A DNA stretch of 64,000 bases from CAYMZZ01 sp046297935 (GTDB lineage Bacteria; Bacteroidota; Bacteroidia; Chitinophagales; Chitinophagaceae): positions 1 to 64,000 of the forward strand of contig JBKBHA010000017.1 of NCBI GenBank assembly GCA_046297935.1. The letters run 5' to 3'. The notes below the pieces were generated by a model that was given only the letters and a program-made list of their open reading frames with translations, was not told the origin of the DNA and did not search any database. The translations under genes and the position numbers were made by a program. Each line of letters begins with the position of its first letter. Position 1 is the first letter of the stretch. Shown here piece by piece: positions 7,731 to 15,556 of this stretch.

Positions 7731-8600
7731 ATTCAAACGTTCATCAAAAGTGTCTTCACAGTTATACATGTAGTTAGTATACTATTCGGAAGCGATTTAA
7801 GTGCCCAGACAAGCAGTCAACAAAACAAAGTATCGGGTTATGCACCAGTTAATGGTCTTAAAATGTATTATGAAATACATGGCAATGGCAACCCTTTAAT
7901 ACTACTTCACGGGTCATATCAAAACATCAATATCACCTGGGGAGCAATGATTCCTGAGTTATCCAAAAGTAGAAAAGTTATTGCCATTGAAATGCAAGGA
8001 CACGGTAGAACAAACGATACCAAAAGGGAGTTTTCATATGATTCATTGGCAAATGATTTGACTGTGCTTATGCAATACCTTAAAATAGATAGTGCAGACA
8101 TTCTTGGGTACAGTTTAGGCGGTACTGTTGCATACAAGTTTGCGATCAATAATCCCAAGATGGTTAAGAAATTAATTATTATCTCAGCAACCTATAAAAC
8201 CTTAGGCTGGCAAAAAGAGGCTCGAAACGTCTTTGACATGATGAAACCTGAATTTCTTACCAATACGCCATTAAAACCTCAATACGATCTACTAGCACCC
8301 GATAAATCGAACTGGTCAGCGTTCGTTTCAAAACTAATTACATTAAATAGAACAGAATTTGATTTTGGCGACAATGCCATTGCTTCTATAAAATCTCCAG
8401 TTCTTTTGATTGCAGGCGATAACGATGGCCTCAATAAAACAGTATTGATGGAGACCTATAAGCTTTTAGGAGGCTGCATATTTGGTGATATTTCAGGATT
8501 ACCTGCATCTCAGTTGTCGATATTGCCAAGTACTTCGCACAGTTCAATACTTATGAATAGTACGGGTATCAATTCATTAGTGAGCAATTTTTTAAAATAG
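7722..8600 (+). CDS. Secreted alpha/beta hydrolase
   Basis: A 292-residue alpha/beta hydrolase. The N terminus has a signal-peptide-like stretch (VFTVIHVVSILFGSDLSAQT). Oxyanion region LLHGSYQNI, nucleophile elbow DILGYSLGGT (Ser between G-Y and L-G), acid region AGDNDG and a late His in STSHSSI complete the catalytic set. The ATG at 7722 is chosen over the TTG at 7695 because it gives a compact signal sequence. It follows an AraC regulator and precedes a VOC protein 20 bp downstream, after which a strong terminator-like hairpin lies at 9052-9084. The substrate is unknown. Confidence 0.82.
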   Translation: MTKIQTFIKSVFTVIHVVSILFGSDLSAQTSSQQNKVSGYAPVNGLKMYYEIHGNGNPLILLHGSYQNINITWGAMIPELSKSRKVIAIEMQGHGRTNDTKREFSYDSLANDLTVLMQYLKIDSADILGYSLGGTVAYKFAINNPKMVKKLIIISATYKTLGWQKEARNVFDMMKPEFLTNTPLKPQYDLLAPDKSNWSAFVSKLITLNRTEFDFGDNAIASIKSPVLLIAGDNDGLNKTVLMETYKLLGGCIFGDISGLPASQLSILPSTSHSSILMNSTGINSLVSNFLK

Positions 8601-8620
8601 CACTTAAATAAATAGAGAAA

Positions 8621-9046
8621 ATGACAAACAAAATTTATCCTTGCTTGTGGTTTAACGGACAAGCCCAAGAAGCAGCAAAGCTCTACTGCACAATCTTTAA
8701 GAATTCAAAAATCACTGCAGACAATCAAATGGTGGTAACCTTTGAGCTGGACGGCATAAAGTTTATGGGGCTAAATGGCGGTCCAAACTTTAAGTTCAAC
8801 GAAGCTGTTTCGTTTGTGGTTGACTGCGAAACACAAGAGGAAATTGACCATTACTGGAATAGCTTAACGGCTGATGGTGGTCAGGAAAGCACATGCGGCT
8901 GGTTGAAAGATAAGTTCGGGGTTTCGTGGCAAATAGTTCCGACAGTACTTCCAAAACTTTTAAGCGACCCGACAAAAGCACAGAAAGTAATGGAAGTGTA
9001 TATGGGAATGAAAAAGTTTGACATCAAGGCACTTGAAAATGCTTGA
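8621..9046 (+). CDS. VOC family protein, PhnB-like
   Basis: A 141-residue protein of the glyoxalase/bleomycin-resistance fold in the PhnB or 3-demethylubiquinone-methyltransferase-like branch. It opens IYPCLWFNGQAQEAAKLYC, carries KFMGLNGGPNFKFNEAVSF, and ends with CGWLKDKFGVSWQIVPTVLP. This group usually forms dimers with a metal or small-molecule site; function is mostly unknown. It is 20 bp behind the hydrolase gene and likely shares its transcript. Confidence 0.88.
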   Translation: MTNKIYPCLWFNGQAQEAAKLYCTIFKNSKITADNQMVVTFELDGIKFMGLNGGPNFKFNEAVSFVVDCETQEEIDHYWNSLTADGGQESTCGWLKDKFGVSWQIVPTVLPKLLSDPTKAQKVMEVYMGMKKFDIKALENA

Positions 9047-9051
9047 AGCCG

Positions 9052-9086
9052 AAAGTGTTGGTGAACTATTTTCGCCAACACTTTTT
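9052..9086 (+). terminator. Intrinsic terminator
   Basis: AAAGTGTTGG (9052-9061) pairs with CCAACACTTT (9075-9084) around a 13-nt loop, and the right arm runs into a short T tract. It lies just after the VOC gene and would end the hydrolase-VOC transcript. Confidence 0.75.
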
Positions 9087-9111
9087 CATATCTCTTTAAC
9101 ATGTAATAATT

Positions 9112-9771
9112 ATGAACAGTGCAGGATTCATAGAGAAACTAAATAGATTGAGGAAGGAAAATACTTTAATAACAAAAAAACAAATTTTTGATTTAGCGAA
9201 GGATCATAAAAATATGCCGACAAAAGAAGTTATTAAACTTTTGAGAAACAGTGATTATGACCAACGATTGGGAGCTGTTTCAATTTTAGATTGGAAAGCA
9301 AGAAATAAAAAAATCACCACGCAGGAAAAAGAAGAAATTTACAAGGCCTATATTGAAAACCATAAGTGGATTGACGATTGGGGACTTGTTGACAGAGCAG
9401 CTCCTTATGTAATTGGTGGCTATTTGCAAGACAAAGACCGAAAACCGCTTTACAAATTGGCTAAGTCAAAACTTCCAATGGAAAGAAGGACAGCAATTGT
9501 AAGTACTTATTACTTCATCAGACAAAACGATATTGAGGATACATTTAGAATCGCGGAAATTCTTTTGTATGACGAAGACGAGTATGTGCAAATGGCAGTT
9601 GGCAGTTGGATAAGGGAAGCAGGCAAAAAAGACAGAGCATATTTGATCAAATTCCTCGACCAATTTGCATCAACAATGAACAGAAAGTGTTTACGTTATG
9701 CGGTAGAAAAATTCGACCACACATTAAAACAAAAATATTTAAAGGCAGGCGCCAAAAATGCCAGCCGCTAA
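9112..9771 (+). CDS. AlkD-like DNA alkylation repair protein
   Basis: A 219-residue all-helical protein of the DNA alkylation repair (AlkD/AlkC HEAT-like) family. HEAT-like helices run throughout, for example YDQRLGAVSILDWKARNKK, and the segment KWIDDWGLVDRAAPYVIG corresponds to the conserved Trp/Asp region that in AlkD forms the DNA-contacting groove. AlkD excises cationic N-alkylated bases; whether this divergent protein is catalytic is uncertain. ATG 9112 follows a terminator, so it is probably a single-gene unit. A hairpin spans its stop codon (arms near 9762-9770 and 9786-9795). Confidence 0.72.
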   Translation: MNSAGFIEKLNRLRKENTLITKKQIFDLAKDHKNMPTKEVIKLLRNSDYDQRLGAVSILDWKARNKKITTQEKEEIYKAYIENHKWIDDWGLVDRAAPYVIGGYLQDKDRKPLYKLAKSKLPMERRTAIVSTYYFIRQNDIEDTFRIAEILLYDEDEYVQMAVGSWIREAGKKDRAYLIKFLDQFASTMNRKCLRYAVEKFDHTLKQKYLKAGAKNASR

Positions 9772-9900
9772 AATCGCATTGGCAATAGCGGGCTGACAGT
9801 TGTAAACTCAACGTGACTATTTGTAACCACCAAATCTCCCGTCTCAGCAAGAGACATTCCAGAAGACGGCCACGGCTTTTGCCGCAGCCGTTTCCGCAAG
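9762..9900. terminator. Hairpin cluster between convergent genes
   Basis: CAGCCGCTA (9762-9770) pairs with TAGCGGGCTG (9786-9795) with one bulge. GTCTC/GAGAC (about 9842-9856) and the CGGCTTTTGCCG region (about 9873-9890) form two more hairpins. No long T tract follows them. The position between convergent genes suggests two-way termination. Confidence 0.45.
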
Positions 9901-9907
9901 GAGAAAG

Positions 9908-10258
9908 CTATACAAAAAACCTTTCCTTTACAATCTTCCCATTCTCCCAGTCCTGAATGGCAACTTCAACAATTTTCAGCGGCATGCCATCTACATCGAA
10001 GTCGAATGACCAGGAAAGGAAGGTACGATTGCCCTTCACAATTTTTCCGGGACAAGAAAAATCCCTGACATTGGAAATTTTTGAAGCGAATGCACGTCCG
10101 TTGATAACATTCTGCTCTTTTCCTTTCACAGGTACGCCATCCAGATCTATTCTTTCGAAATCATCTGAATAAAACTTTTCGAAAGCTACTTCCCATTTAC
10201 CTTCAAGGGCTAGCGACACTAATTCATCAACTGAATTTGATATTTGTATCTCTGTCAT
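9908..10258 (-). CDS. SnoaL-like / NTF2-fold small protein
   Basis: A 116-residue protein with the SnoaL-like pattern: helix VDELVSLALEGKWEVAFEKF, then a FYSDDFERIDLDGVPVKG segment and alternating strands to VAIQDWENGKIVKERFFV. It is unrelated in detail to the similar fold at 1090. It lies 38 bp downstream of an SDR gene on the same strand and probably shares its promoter. Catalytic role unknown. Confidence 0.72.
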   Translation of the reverse strand: MTEIQISNSVDELVSLALEGKWEVAFEKFYSDDFERIDLDGVPVKGKEQNVINGRAFASKISNVRDFSCPGKIVKGNRTFLSWSFDFDVDGMPLKIVEVAIQDWENGKIVKERFFV

Positions 10259-10296
10259 TTTTATGAAATTTATTGCTGTAAATAACTTTGAAAATT

Positions 10297-11022
10297 CTAC
10301 ACTAATCTTGAACCACCATCTACATGAACTACTTCTCCCGTGATTGAGGCATTTGACATCAGGAAAAGCACAGCCGACGCCACTTCTTCAGGAGAGGCAA
10401 TTTTCTTAATCGGCAATCGTTCGGCAATACCGGCAAGTACCTCCTGTTTATTCTCACCCATAATCTCATCCCACATTGGCGTATCCGTGTAACCGGGTGC
10501 AACAGCATTAAATCGAATGGCCGGAAATTCCATCACCAGCACTTTGGCTAATTGCTCCGCAGAAGCTGTACCTAAACCCGCAACCCAGGCACCTGCTATG
10601 GGTCGATCTGTGGAAACTCCACCGGTGAAAGTAATCGAGCCTCCTGGCCTTATTTTACCTGCAGCAGCCCTCACAACCCTTAAACTCCCTAGCAGGCGGG
10701 TGTTAAAAGTCGCCATATTTTCTTCCAAACTTCCCTCATTTAGTTTTCCCAGTTTGGTGGCGCCAGCAGCAATGTAAATGTGATCGACTTCATTCACATT
10801 TCTAAACAACTCAGTCACTGAATTTTCATCATCAATGTTGAGTGCTAACCCCTTTACTGTTGAACCGATAGATGCCGCAACGGAAACGGCCTTCGCCAAA
10901 TTTCGACTGGTCACGCTCACATTTGATCCTAGCTCATAAGCCAGCCTGGCGACAGACAAACCAATGCCCGAGCTACCACCAACTATTATAATTTCTTTAC
11001 CCTGTAAATTTCTAGCTACCAT
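10297..11022 (-). CDS. SDR-family oxidoreductase lacking the usual Tyr
   Basis: A 241-residue classical-length SDR with the cofactor motif VGGSSGIGLSVA and the C-terminal FNAVAPGYTDTPMW and GEVVHVDGGSRLV blocks. In place of YxxxK, the segment after the serine region reads IAGAWVAGLGTASAEQLAK, with no Tyr four residues before the Lys. Such SDRs exist and may be unusual enzymes or sensors. It is divergent from an HxlR regulator whose gene starts 90 bp away, a common arrangement in which HxlR represses the oxidoreductase. Confidence 0.85.
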   Translation of the reverse strand: MVARNLQGKEIIIVGGSSGIGLSVARLAYELGSNVSVTSRNLAKAVSVAASIGSTVKGLALNIDDENSVTELFRNVNEVDHIYIAAGATKLGKLNEGSLEENMATFNTRLLGSLRVVRAAAGKIRPGGSITFTGGVSTDRPIAGAWVAGLGTASAEQLAKVLVMEFPAIRFNAVAPGYTDTPMWDEIMGENKQEVLAGIAERLPIKKIASPEEVASAVLFLMSNASITGEVVHVDGGSRLV

Positions 11023-11070
11023 TTGTTTTGTTTTAAAATTTCATGGCGCAAGCTAAAAATGAATAATTTT

Positions 11071-11107
11071 ACTTCCCAAAAAGTAAGTACATACAATTTA
11101 GTAAGTA
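11071..11107. promoter_or_regulatory. Putative HxlR operator region
   Basis: An imperfect palindrome ACTTCCCAAAAAGTAAGT (11071-11088) is followed by another TAGTAAGTA half-site near 11100-11107. The cluster lies between the divergent SDR and the preferred HxlR start at 11113. Repeated AGTAAGT halves suit a dimeric winged-helix repressor. If the upstream ATG at 11059 were the true start, this region would be coding. Confidence 0.45.
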
Positions 11108-11112
11108 TCCAA

Positions 11113-11466
11113 ATGAGGAAGATCAATTCAACCAATCATATCAATGAAAGAGCCATCACAAATGGCTGCCCGATAACTTCCACCGTACTGGCCATTGGAG
11201 GTCGATGGAAAATAATAATACTGTGGCAGTTAAAAGATGGTTCGCTACGGTACAATGAGATAAAAAAATCGATACCGAATATCTCAGAAAAGATGTTGAT
11301 TCAGCAACTAAAAGAATTAATGAAGAGTGGATGGGTCGATAAAAAGGACTATCATGAAGTTCCACCCAGAACAGAATATAGCCTGACAAAACTTGGCAAG
11401 TCATTTATCCCTATCTTAGAATCCATCTATAAGTGGGGTATCAAAAACCAAATAATGGCCACCTGA
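11113..11466 (+). CDS. HxlR-family winged-helix transcriptional regulator
   Basis: A 117-residue HxlR/YodB-type regulator: Cys-Pro near the N terminus (NGCPITSTVLAIGGRWKIII), the recognition region RYNEIKKSIPNISEKMLIQQ, and the wing segment EVPPRTEYSLTKLGKSF. ATG 11113 is preferred because it gives the usual family length and leaves the palindromic AGTAAGT region outside the gene; an in-frame ATG at 11059 would add 18 residues. YodB-type members sense electrophiles through the conserved Cys, which is present here. The divergent SDR is the probable target. Confidence 0.87.
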   Translation: MRKINSTNHINERAITNGCPITSTVLAIGGRWKIIILWQLKDGSLRYNEIKKSIPNISEKMLIQQLKELMKSGWVDKKDYHEVPPRTEYSLTKLGKSFIPILESIYKWGIKNQIMAT

Positions 11467-11499
11467 AAAGATAAATAAACCTACAACCAAAAAATTTGA

Positions 11500-12309
11500 A
11501 TGTATCAAACTATTCGACCTCCGGAACACCTAAAAAAATACATCGAATGTTTTTGGTGGGGCGACGACCTGGACCTGCCGCAGCGCCCTAATGTTTATCA
11601 TGCTGTTGCGACGAGTAAAATTGAGTTGTTATTTTTCAACGAGGCCGTGTACTCCAAAAGAGAACGCGGAAAGGACGAACCAGTGTTTAAAGCTGGTTTC
11701 TACGGTCAGACAACCACCTTTAGTCATTACTATGCTTCCGCTAAACGAACTACCATATTTGGAATTACCTTTTCGCCGCTGGCCGCACTAAAACTATTCA
11801 ATATACCTGCTAACGAACTCACTCATCAACGTATTGATATCTATTCCTTATTGGGAAACAATGGCAATGAACTGGCTGATAGCATCAATCAAGCCCCTGC
11901 CTTTCGGCAAAAAGCAATTGCGGCAATCCATTTTTTCAGCAAGAGAATAAAAGAGCTGCATTACAAATATCTGTCAGTCGAAAAGGTCATTCTATCTATG
12001 GACCAAAGTAATCTTAATGTAATACCACAGTTGGTTGCCCAATCCTTCCTTTCCCAACGACAGTTTGAAAGAAATTTCAAAGAGTTAACGGGTTTTTCCG
12101 CAAAAACATATTTGAAACTAAAAAGATTCGAACGGCTTATTGAAAATGCTTCGTTGTTTATCAACTCTTCAGAAAGTAAACTATTGGACCTGGCACTGGA
12201 ACTCGGTTACTACGATCAGGCCCATCTGAACCGCCACTTTAAAGAGTTTACTGGATTAAACCCCAAAGCATACTTTCAAAGCATGATTCTCCAGACCAGT
12301 ACAGGGTAG
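11500..12309 (+). CDS. AraC-family transcriptional regulator
   Basis: A 269-residue regulator with an N-terminal DUF6597-like sensor half (opening PEHLKKYIECFWWGDD) and the double HTH at the C terminus ending YDQAHLNRHFKEFTGLNPKA. It starts 33 bp after the HxlR gene at ATG 11500. Downstream are a VOC gene and a multi-gene operon on the same strand, which are reasonable targets. The sensor ligand is unknown. Confidence 0.87.
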   Translation: MYQTIRPPEHLKKYIECFWWGDDLDLPQRPNVYHAVATSKIELLFFNEAVYSKRERGKDEPVFKAGFYGQTTTFSHYYASAKRTTIFGITFSPLAALKLFNIPANELTHQRIDIYSLLGNNGNELADSINQAPAFRQKAIAAIHFFSKRIKELHYKYLSVEKVILSMDQSNLNVIPQLVAQSFLSQRQFERNFKELTGFSAKTYLKLKRFERLIENASLFINSSESKLLDLALELGYYDQAHLNRHFKEFTGLNPKAYFQSMILQTSTG

Positions 12310-12374
12310 AATGTCGTTTGCGTACAATTTTAAGTTTTGCCGAAGAGAGATATTTGTTTCCAAAGAAAACAACA

Positions 12375-12767
12375 ATGAATATTTCCTCCCTATCGGTTTC
12401 TCTTACGGTTAAAGATGTAAAGACTTCCAGCGATTTCCTGGTCAGGCATTTTGGTTTTAAGGAAAAAATGGCGGCCGACGGCTTTGCCTCGCTTATTCAT
12501 GACTCTGGCATCAACGTTATTTTTATGCAGACCGGCATTGAAGTATTGCCCGAATTTCTTAGAAATGTATCCGTTGCCGGAACCATTCTTGCCTTTGTAA
12601 CCACGAATATTGAAGCCGAAGAAGAGCGGTTGCGTTCGGCGGGTGTTACTATTTCAATGCCTCTGCAAACCGAAGAGTGGGGCGAAAAACTCTTTATGGT
12701 AACAGACCCGAATGGGGTAGTCATAGAACTGGTAGAATGGGTAAATGAAGGCGAAGTGCATTTCTAA
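12375..12767 (+). CDS. VOC family (glyoxalase/bleomycin-resistance-like) protein
   Basis: A 130-residue VOC protein with the two beta-alpha-beta-beta-beta modules: SLSVSLTVKDVKTSSDFLVR at the N terminus, and the C-terminal WGEKLFMVTDPNGVVIELVE typical of the family, including the late Glu metal-ligand position. ATG 12375 is preferred over the TTG at 12318 because it starts the first strand directly. It is 2 bp ahead of the hydrolase gene at 12770 and so opens a tight operon. Substrate not identified. Confidence 0.86.
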   Translation: MNISSLSVSLTVKDVKTSSDFLVRHFGFKEKMAADGFASLIHDSGINVIFMQTGIEVLPEFLRNVSVAGTILAFVTTNIEAEEERLRSAGVTISMPLQTEEWGEKLFMVTDPNGVVIELVEWVNEGEVHF

Positions 12768-12769
12768 AA

Positions 12770-13567
12770 ATGGAGAATGCCATGAACTATATCAGAACTA
12801 AGGATGGTATCCAGCTAGCCTATACTGTGTCGGGAAAGGGCAAACCATTTATTATTGTTGGAGGCTCCCTGGCAGACCATACCATGTATGAGCCATTGGC
12901 GTCTGTACTCTCCAGTCAATTCAAAGTCTTCAACTACGACCGGCGAAACAGAGGAAACAGCGCAACAGCTGTCCACCATACAATTGATGACGAGATCAAC
13001 GATCTCGCTTTACTGGCCTCTTTATGCAATGAGCCACCCGTTATCTATGGGCATTCTGCAGGAGCAGCTCTGGCCATCAGAACAGTGGCAGCAGGAATTA
13101 GTATCGATAAACTCATCCTGGCCGACCTTCCGTATTCGCCAAACACCGAAAGCAACGAGGTTGAAGCCGAAAAATTTGCCGAAGAGCGAAATATGATCGT
13201 AAGCCTGCTCAATGATAATAACAAAACCGGTGCGGTAAAATACTTTCTGAAAAATTTTGGAATGAACGAGCAGGAACTTGATCAATTCCTAAAATCCAAA
13301 AATGGAGAACAAGCCCTTGTCAATTCCGCCACACTACCTGTTGATTACGACATGTTAGGCAGCGGACTGGCACCAACTGAATTACTGATGAAAATTCGGT
13401 TTCCAACCCTGATACTCACTTCCCCCTCCGGTTTAGAAATAGCCGAAGATGTGGCAGAACACATCAAAAATTGCGAGTTATCTGTGCTTGACAATCCCAC
13501 ATATCATTTATCTTCCAATGAAATTGCTAAGCCGATTATAGCCTTTCTAACCAAAGTCAATGAGTAA
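12770..13567 (+). CDS. Alpha/beta hydrolase
   Basis: A 265-residue cytoplasmic alpha/beta hydrolase. Key segments are IIVGGSLADH (oxyanion region), NYDRRNRGNS, nucleophile elbow VIYGHSAGAA, and a C-terminal His in DNPTYHLSS. A second ATG four codons in (12782) is also possible. It overlaps the following DUF1801 gene by 8 bp and sits 2 bp after the VOC gene, so translation is probably coupled. It is unrelated in detail to the secreted hydrolase at 7722. Confidence 0.85.
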   Translation: MENAMNYIRTKDGIQLAYTVSGKGKPFIIVGGSLADHTMYEPLASVLSSQFKVFNYDRRNRGNSATAVHHTIDDEINDLALLASLCNEPPVIYGHSAGAALAIRTVAAGISIDKLILADLPYSPNTESNEVEAEKFAEERNMIVSLLNDNNKTGAVKYFLKNFGMNEQELDQFLKSKNGEQALVNSATLPVDYDMLGSGLAPTELLMKIRFPTLILTSPSGLEIAEDVAEHIKNCELSVLDNPTYHLSSNEIAKPIIAFLTKVNE

Positions 13568-13928
13568 CGCAAGCGCGGTCGTGGATTATTTAAACAGCCT
13601 GTCCCCGGAAGAAAAAAAAGTGCTGGGAAAGCTCAGGAATCAAATTCTGGCACTCGTGCCTGCATTCGAAGAACGCCTGAGCCGTGGGGTACCTTTCTTT
13701 TACTACAAAGGTAAAAGAGCCGTTGGCTTCAGGTCATCCAAAGCGCACCTGTCTTTTTTCATTATGGAAGGCAAAGTGATGACCGAACTTCGGAAAGAGA
13801 TTGCTCATCTTGACTACTCAAACACGGTTATAAGATTCAAAGCAGACCAACCTATCCCTGGCGACATTATAGAAAAACTGGTGCTGGCCAGAGTGAAGGA
13901 AATCGAAAACACTGTGAAAAAGAAGTAA
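13560..13928 (+). CDS. DUF1801 domain protein
   Basis: A 122-residue protein matching the DUF1801/YdhG-like fold: VVDYLNSLSPEEKKVLGKLR helix, then PAFEERLSRGVPFFYYKGKR and the strand pair AVGFRSSKAHLSFFIMEG. It ends in a lysine-rich tail. It overlaps the hydrolase gene by 8 bp and ends one base before the ASCH gene begins, which fixes it as an operon member. The family has no settled biochemical role. Confidence 0.85.
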   Translation: MSNASAVVDYLNSLSPEEKKVLGKLRNQILALVPAFEERLSRGVPFFYYKGKRAVGFRSSKAHLSFFIMEGKVMTELRKEIAHLDYSNTVIRFKADQPIPGDIIEKLVLARVKEIENTVKKK

Positions 13929-13929
13929 G

Positions 13930-14505
13930 ATGCTCTTTAAGGACGCTCACCTTAAGCAAATCAAATCAGGGACGATAAACCTTGCCTTCCGAAAATGGCA
14001 CAAGCCATCGGTAAAAGCCGGCACGCTAATACATACATCTGTAGGATTGATCGAAGTAAAAAGGATCACCGTCATTTTAGAAACTGAAATTACAGAAACC
14101 AACGCCATCAAAGCAGGTTTTGCCTCCAGGGACCAATTATTGCAAACGTTCAAACGAAATAGCAACGGAGCCATTTACCGAATCGAAATAGGATACTATT
14201 CTGAAGATCCCAGAATAGAACTGCGTGAGCAAACCATTCTGTCGGAACAGGAATATGATACCATTTTCCAGAAATTAAAAAAGCTTGACAGATTGAGTAA
14301 AAAAGGAGACTGGACCAAAAAGGTATTAATGGCAATAATGGAGCATCCAAACCTCCATGCCATAGGCATATCCCAGCTTACAGGCTTTGACAAGGAATGG
14401 TTGAAGCTAAACATTAGAAAACTCAAAAATTTGGGGCTTACCATTAGCCATACCGTTGGGTATGAACTATCACCAAAAGGCAAAGTAATTGTGACAAAAT
14501 TATGA
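13930..14505 (+). CDS. ASCH-domain protein with C-terminal helical extension
   Basis: A 191-residue protein. The N-terminal ~110 residues resemble an ASCH (PUA-like) domain, with the typical start LFKDAHLKQIKSGTINLAFR and a GxxxHTSVGLIEVKRI strand. The remainder is helical and may be a winged-helix-like unit (AIGISQLTGFDKEWLKLNIR, then GYELSPKGKVIV). ASCH domains are thought to bind RNA or modified nucleotides. The gene overlaps the next GNAT gene by 4 bp (ATGA), indicating coupling. Confidence 0.72.
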   Translation: MLFKDAHLKQIKSGTINLAFRKWHKPSVKAGTLIHTSVGLIEVKRITVILETEITETNAIKAGFASRDQLLQTFKRNSNGAIYRIEIGYYSEDPRIELREQTILSEQEYDTIFQKLKKLDRLSKKGDWTKKVLMAIMEHPNLHAIGISQLTGFDKEWLKLNIRKLKNLGLTISHTVGYELSPKGKVIVTKL

Positions 14506-14978
14506 ACAGTGTACAGCTAAGAAAAACTACATTGAACGACCTGCCTCTTTTGTTCGAATTTCAACTTGATAAAGAAGCCAATTTTTTAGCGGCTTTCAAT
14601 CCCGCTAATTTTAACGATAAAGAAGCGTACCTAAATAAACATGCCAGGCTATTGGGCGACCATAAGGTCAATAATCAAACCATACTTTTCAATAACAAAA
14701 TTGTTGGAAGTACCGCCAAATTTGAAATGGACGGACATAGCGAAATCACCTACTGGATAGACCGTAAGTTCTGGGGCAAAGGAATTGCAACCACTGCGCT
14801 TAAATTGTTCTTACAAGTTGAAAGAAGCAGACCATTAACTGGTCGTGTAGCATTTGACAATTTTGGTTCCCAAAAGGTTCTGGAGCGTTGCGGCTTTGAA
14901 AGAATTGGCTCAAACATTAGCTTTGCAAATGCCCGTCAAAAAGAAATAGAAGAATACATTTACAAACTGTCGGCATAA
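14502..14978 (+). CDS. GNAT-family N-acetyltransferase
   Basis: A 158-residue acetyltransferase of the RimJ/RimL type: opening VQLRKTTLNDLPLLFEFQLD, strand EITYWIDRKFWGKGIATTAL with the acetyl-CoA pyrophosphate loop (Q/R-x-x-G-x-G/A form, here KFWGKGIA), and late DNFGSQKVLERCGFERIG. The ATG overlaps the stop of the ASCH gene. The substrate could be a small amine, drug or protein N terminus; not determinable. Confidence 0.87.
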   Translation: MNSVQLRKTTLNDLPLLFEFQLDKEANFLAAFNPANFNDKEAYLNKHARLLGDHKVNNQTILFNNKIVGSTAKFEMDGHSEITYWIDRKFWGKGIATTALKLFLQVERSRPLTGRVAFDNFGSQKVLERCGFERIGSNISFANARQKEIEEYIYKLSA

Positions 14979-15015
14979 AAACCTTATCCACCAACTCAAT
15001 AGAAAGATAAGTGCG

Positions 15016-15534
15016 ATGAAAACATTCAGCGTCTCCAATACATCGATGCAGGATTATGAGCAAATAACCCGGCTTTTCGAAGACGCAATTAGATTGCAGG
15101 GTCAAAACGGGTACAAAGTGTGGGAAGGCATCGATGCAAACGCGTTGCAGAAAGACATTGAAAATGGCTTACAGTTCAAAATTCACTACGAACAAGATAT
15201 CGTGTGCATTTTCAGCATCCAGTACAACGACCCTTTTATCTGGCATAGCCGAGACCAAAATGATGCTATTTATTTACACAGAATTGTAACGAACCCCATT
15301 TTTAAAGGTCAACGAATTTTTAACAGGGTATTGACCTGGGCTATTCAATTTGCTAAACAAAACAACAAAACGTATTTGCGAATGGATACCTGGGCAGACA
15401 ACCATCAGCTTATTGATTACTACAAAACGTTCGGCTTTCGATTTGTAGAAAATTACCAGACAACGGCCACTGAAGAATTACCTCTTCAAAACCGTAACAT
15501 TAACGTTGCTTTATTGGAGTTGACGGTTGAATAA
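15016..15534 (+). CDS. GNAT-family N-acetyltransferase
   Basis: A 172-residue acetyltransferase. It has the conserved central strand YLHRIVTNPIFKGQRIFNRV (pyrophosphate-binding loop) and the C-terminal LRMDTWADNHQLIDYYKTFG followed by FRFVENYQTT. It starts 37 bp after the previous GNAT gene and is probably the last member of the 12375-15534 operon. The two GNAT proteins belong to different subgroups and are not a recent duplication. Confidence 0.86.
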   Translation: MKTFSVSNTSMQDYEQITRLFEDAIRLQGQNGYKVWEGIDANALQKDIENGLQFKIHYEQDIVCIFSIQYNDPFIWHSRDQNDAIYLHRIVTNPIFKGQRIFNRVLTWAIQFAKQNNKTYLRMDTWADNHQLIDYYKTFGFRFVENYQTTATEELPLQNRNINVALLELTVE

Positions 15535-15556
15535 CTACATTTAACAGCCTGATACA

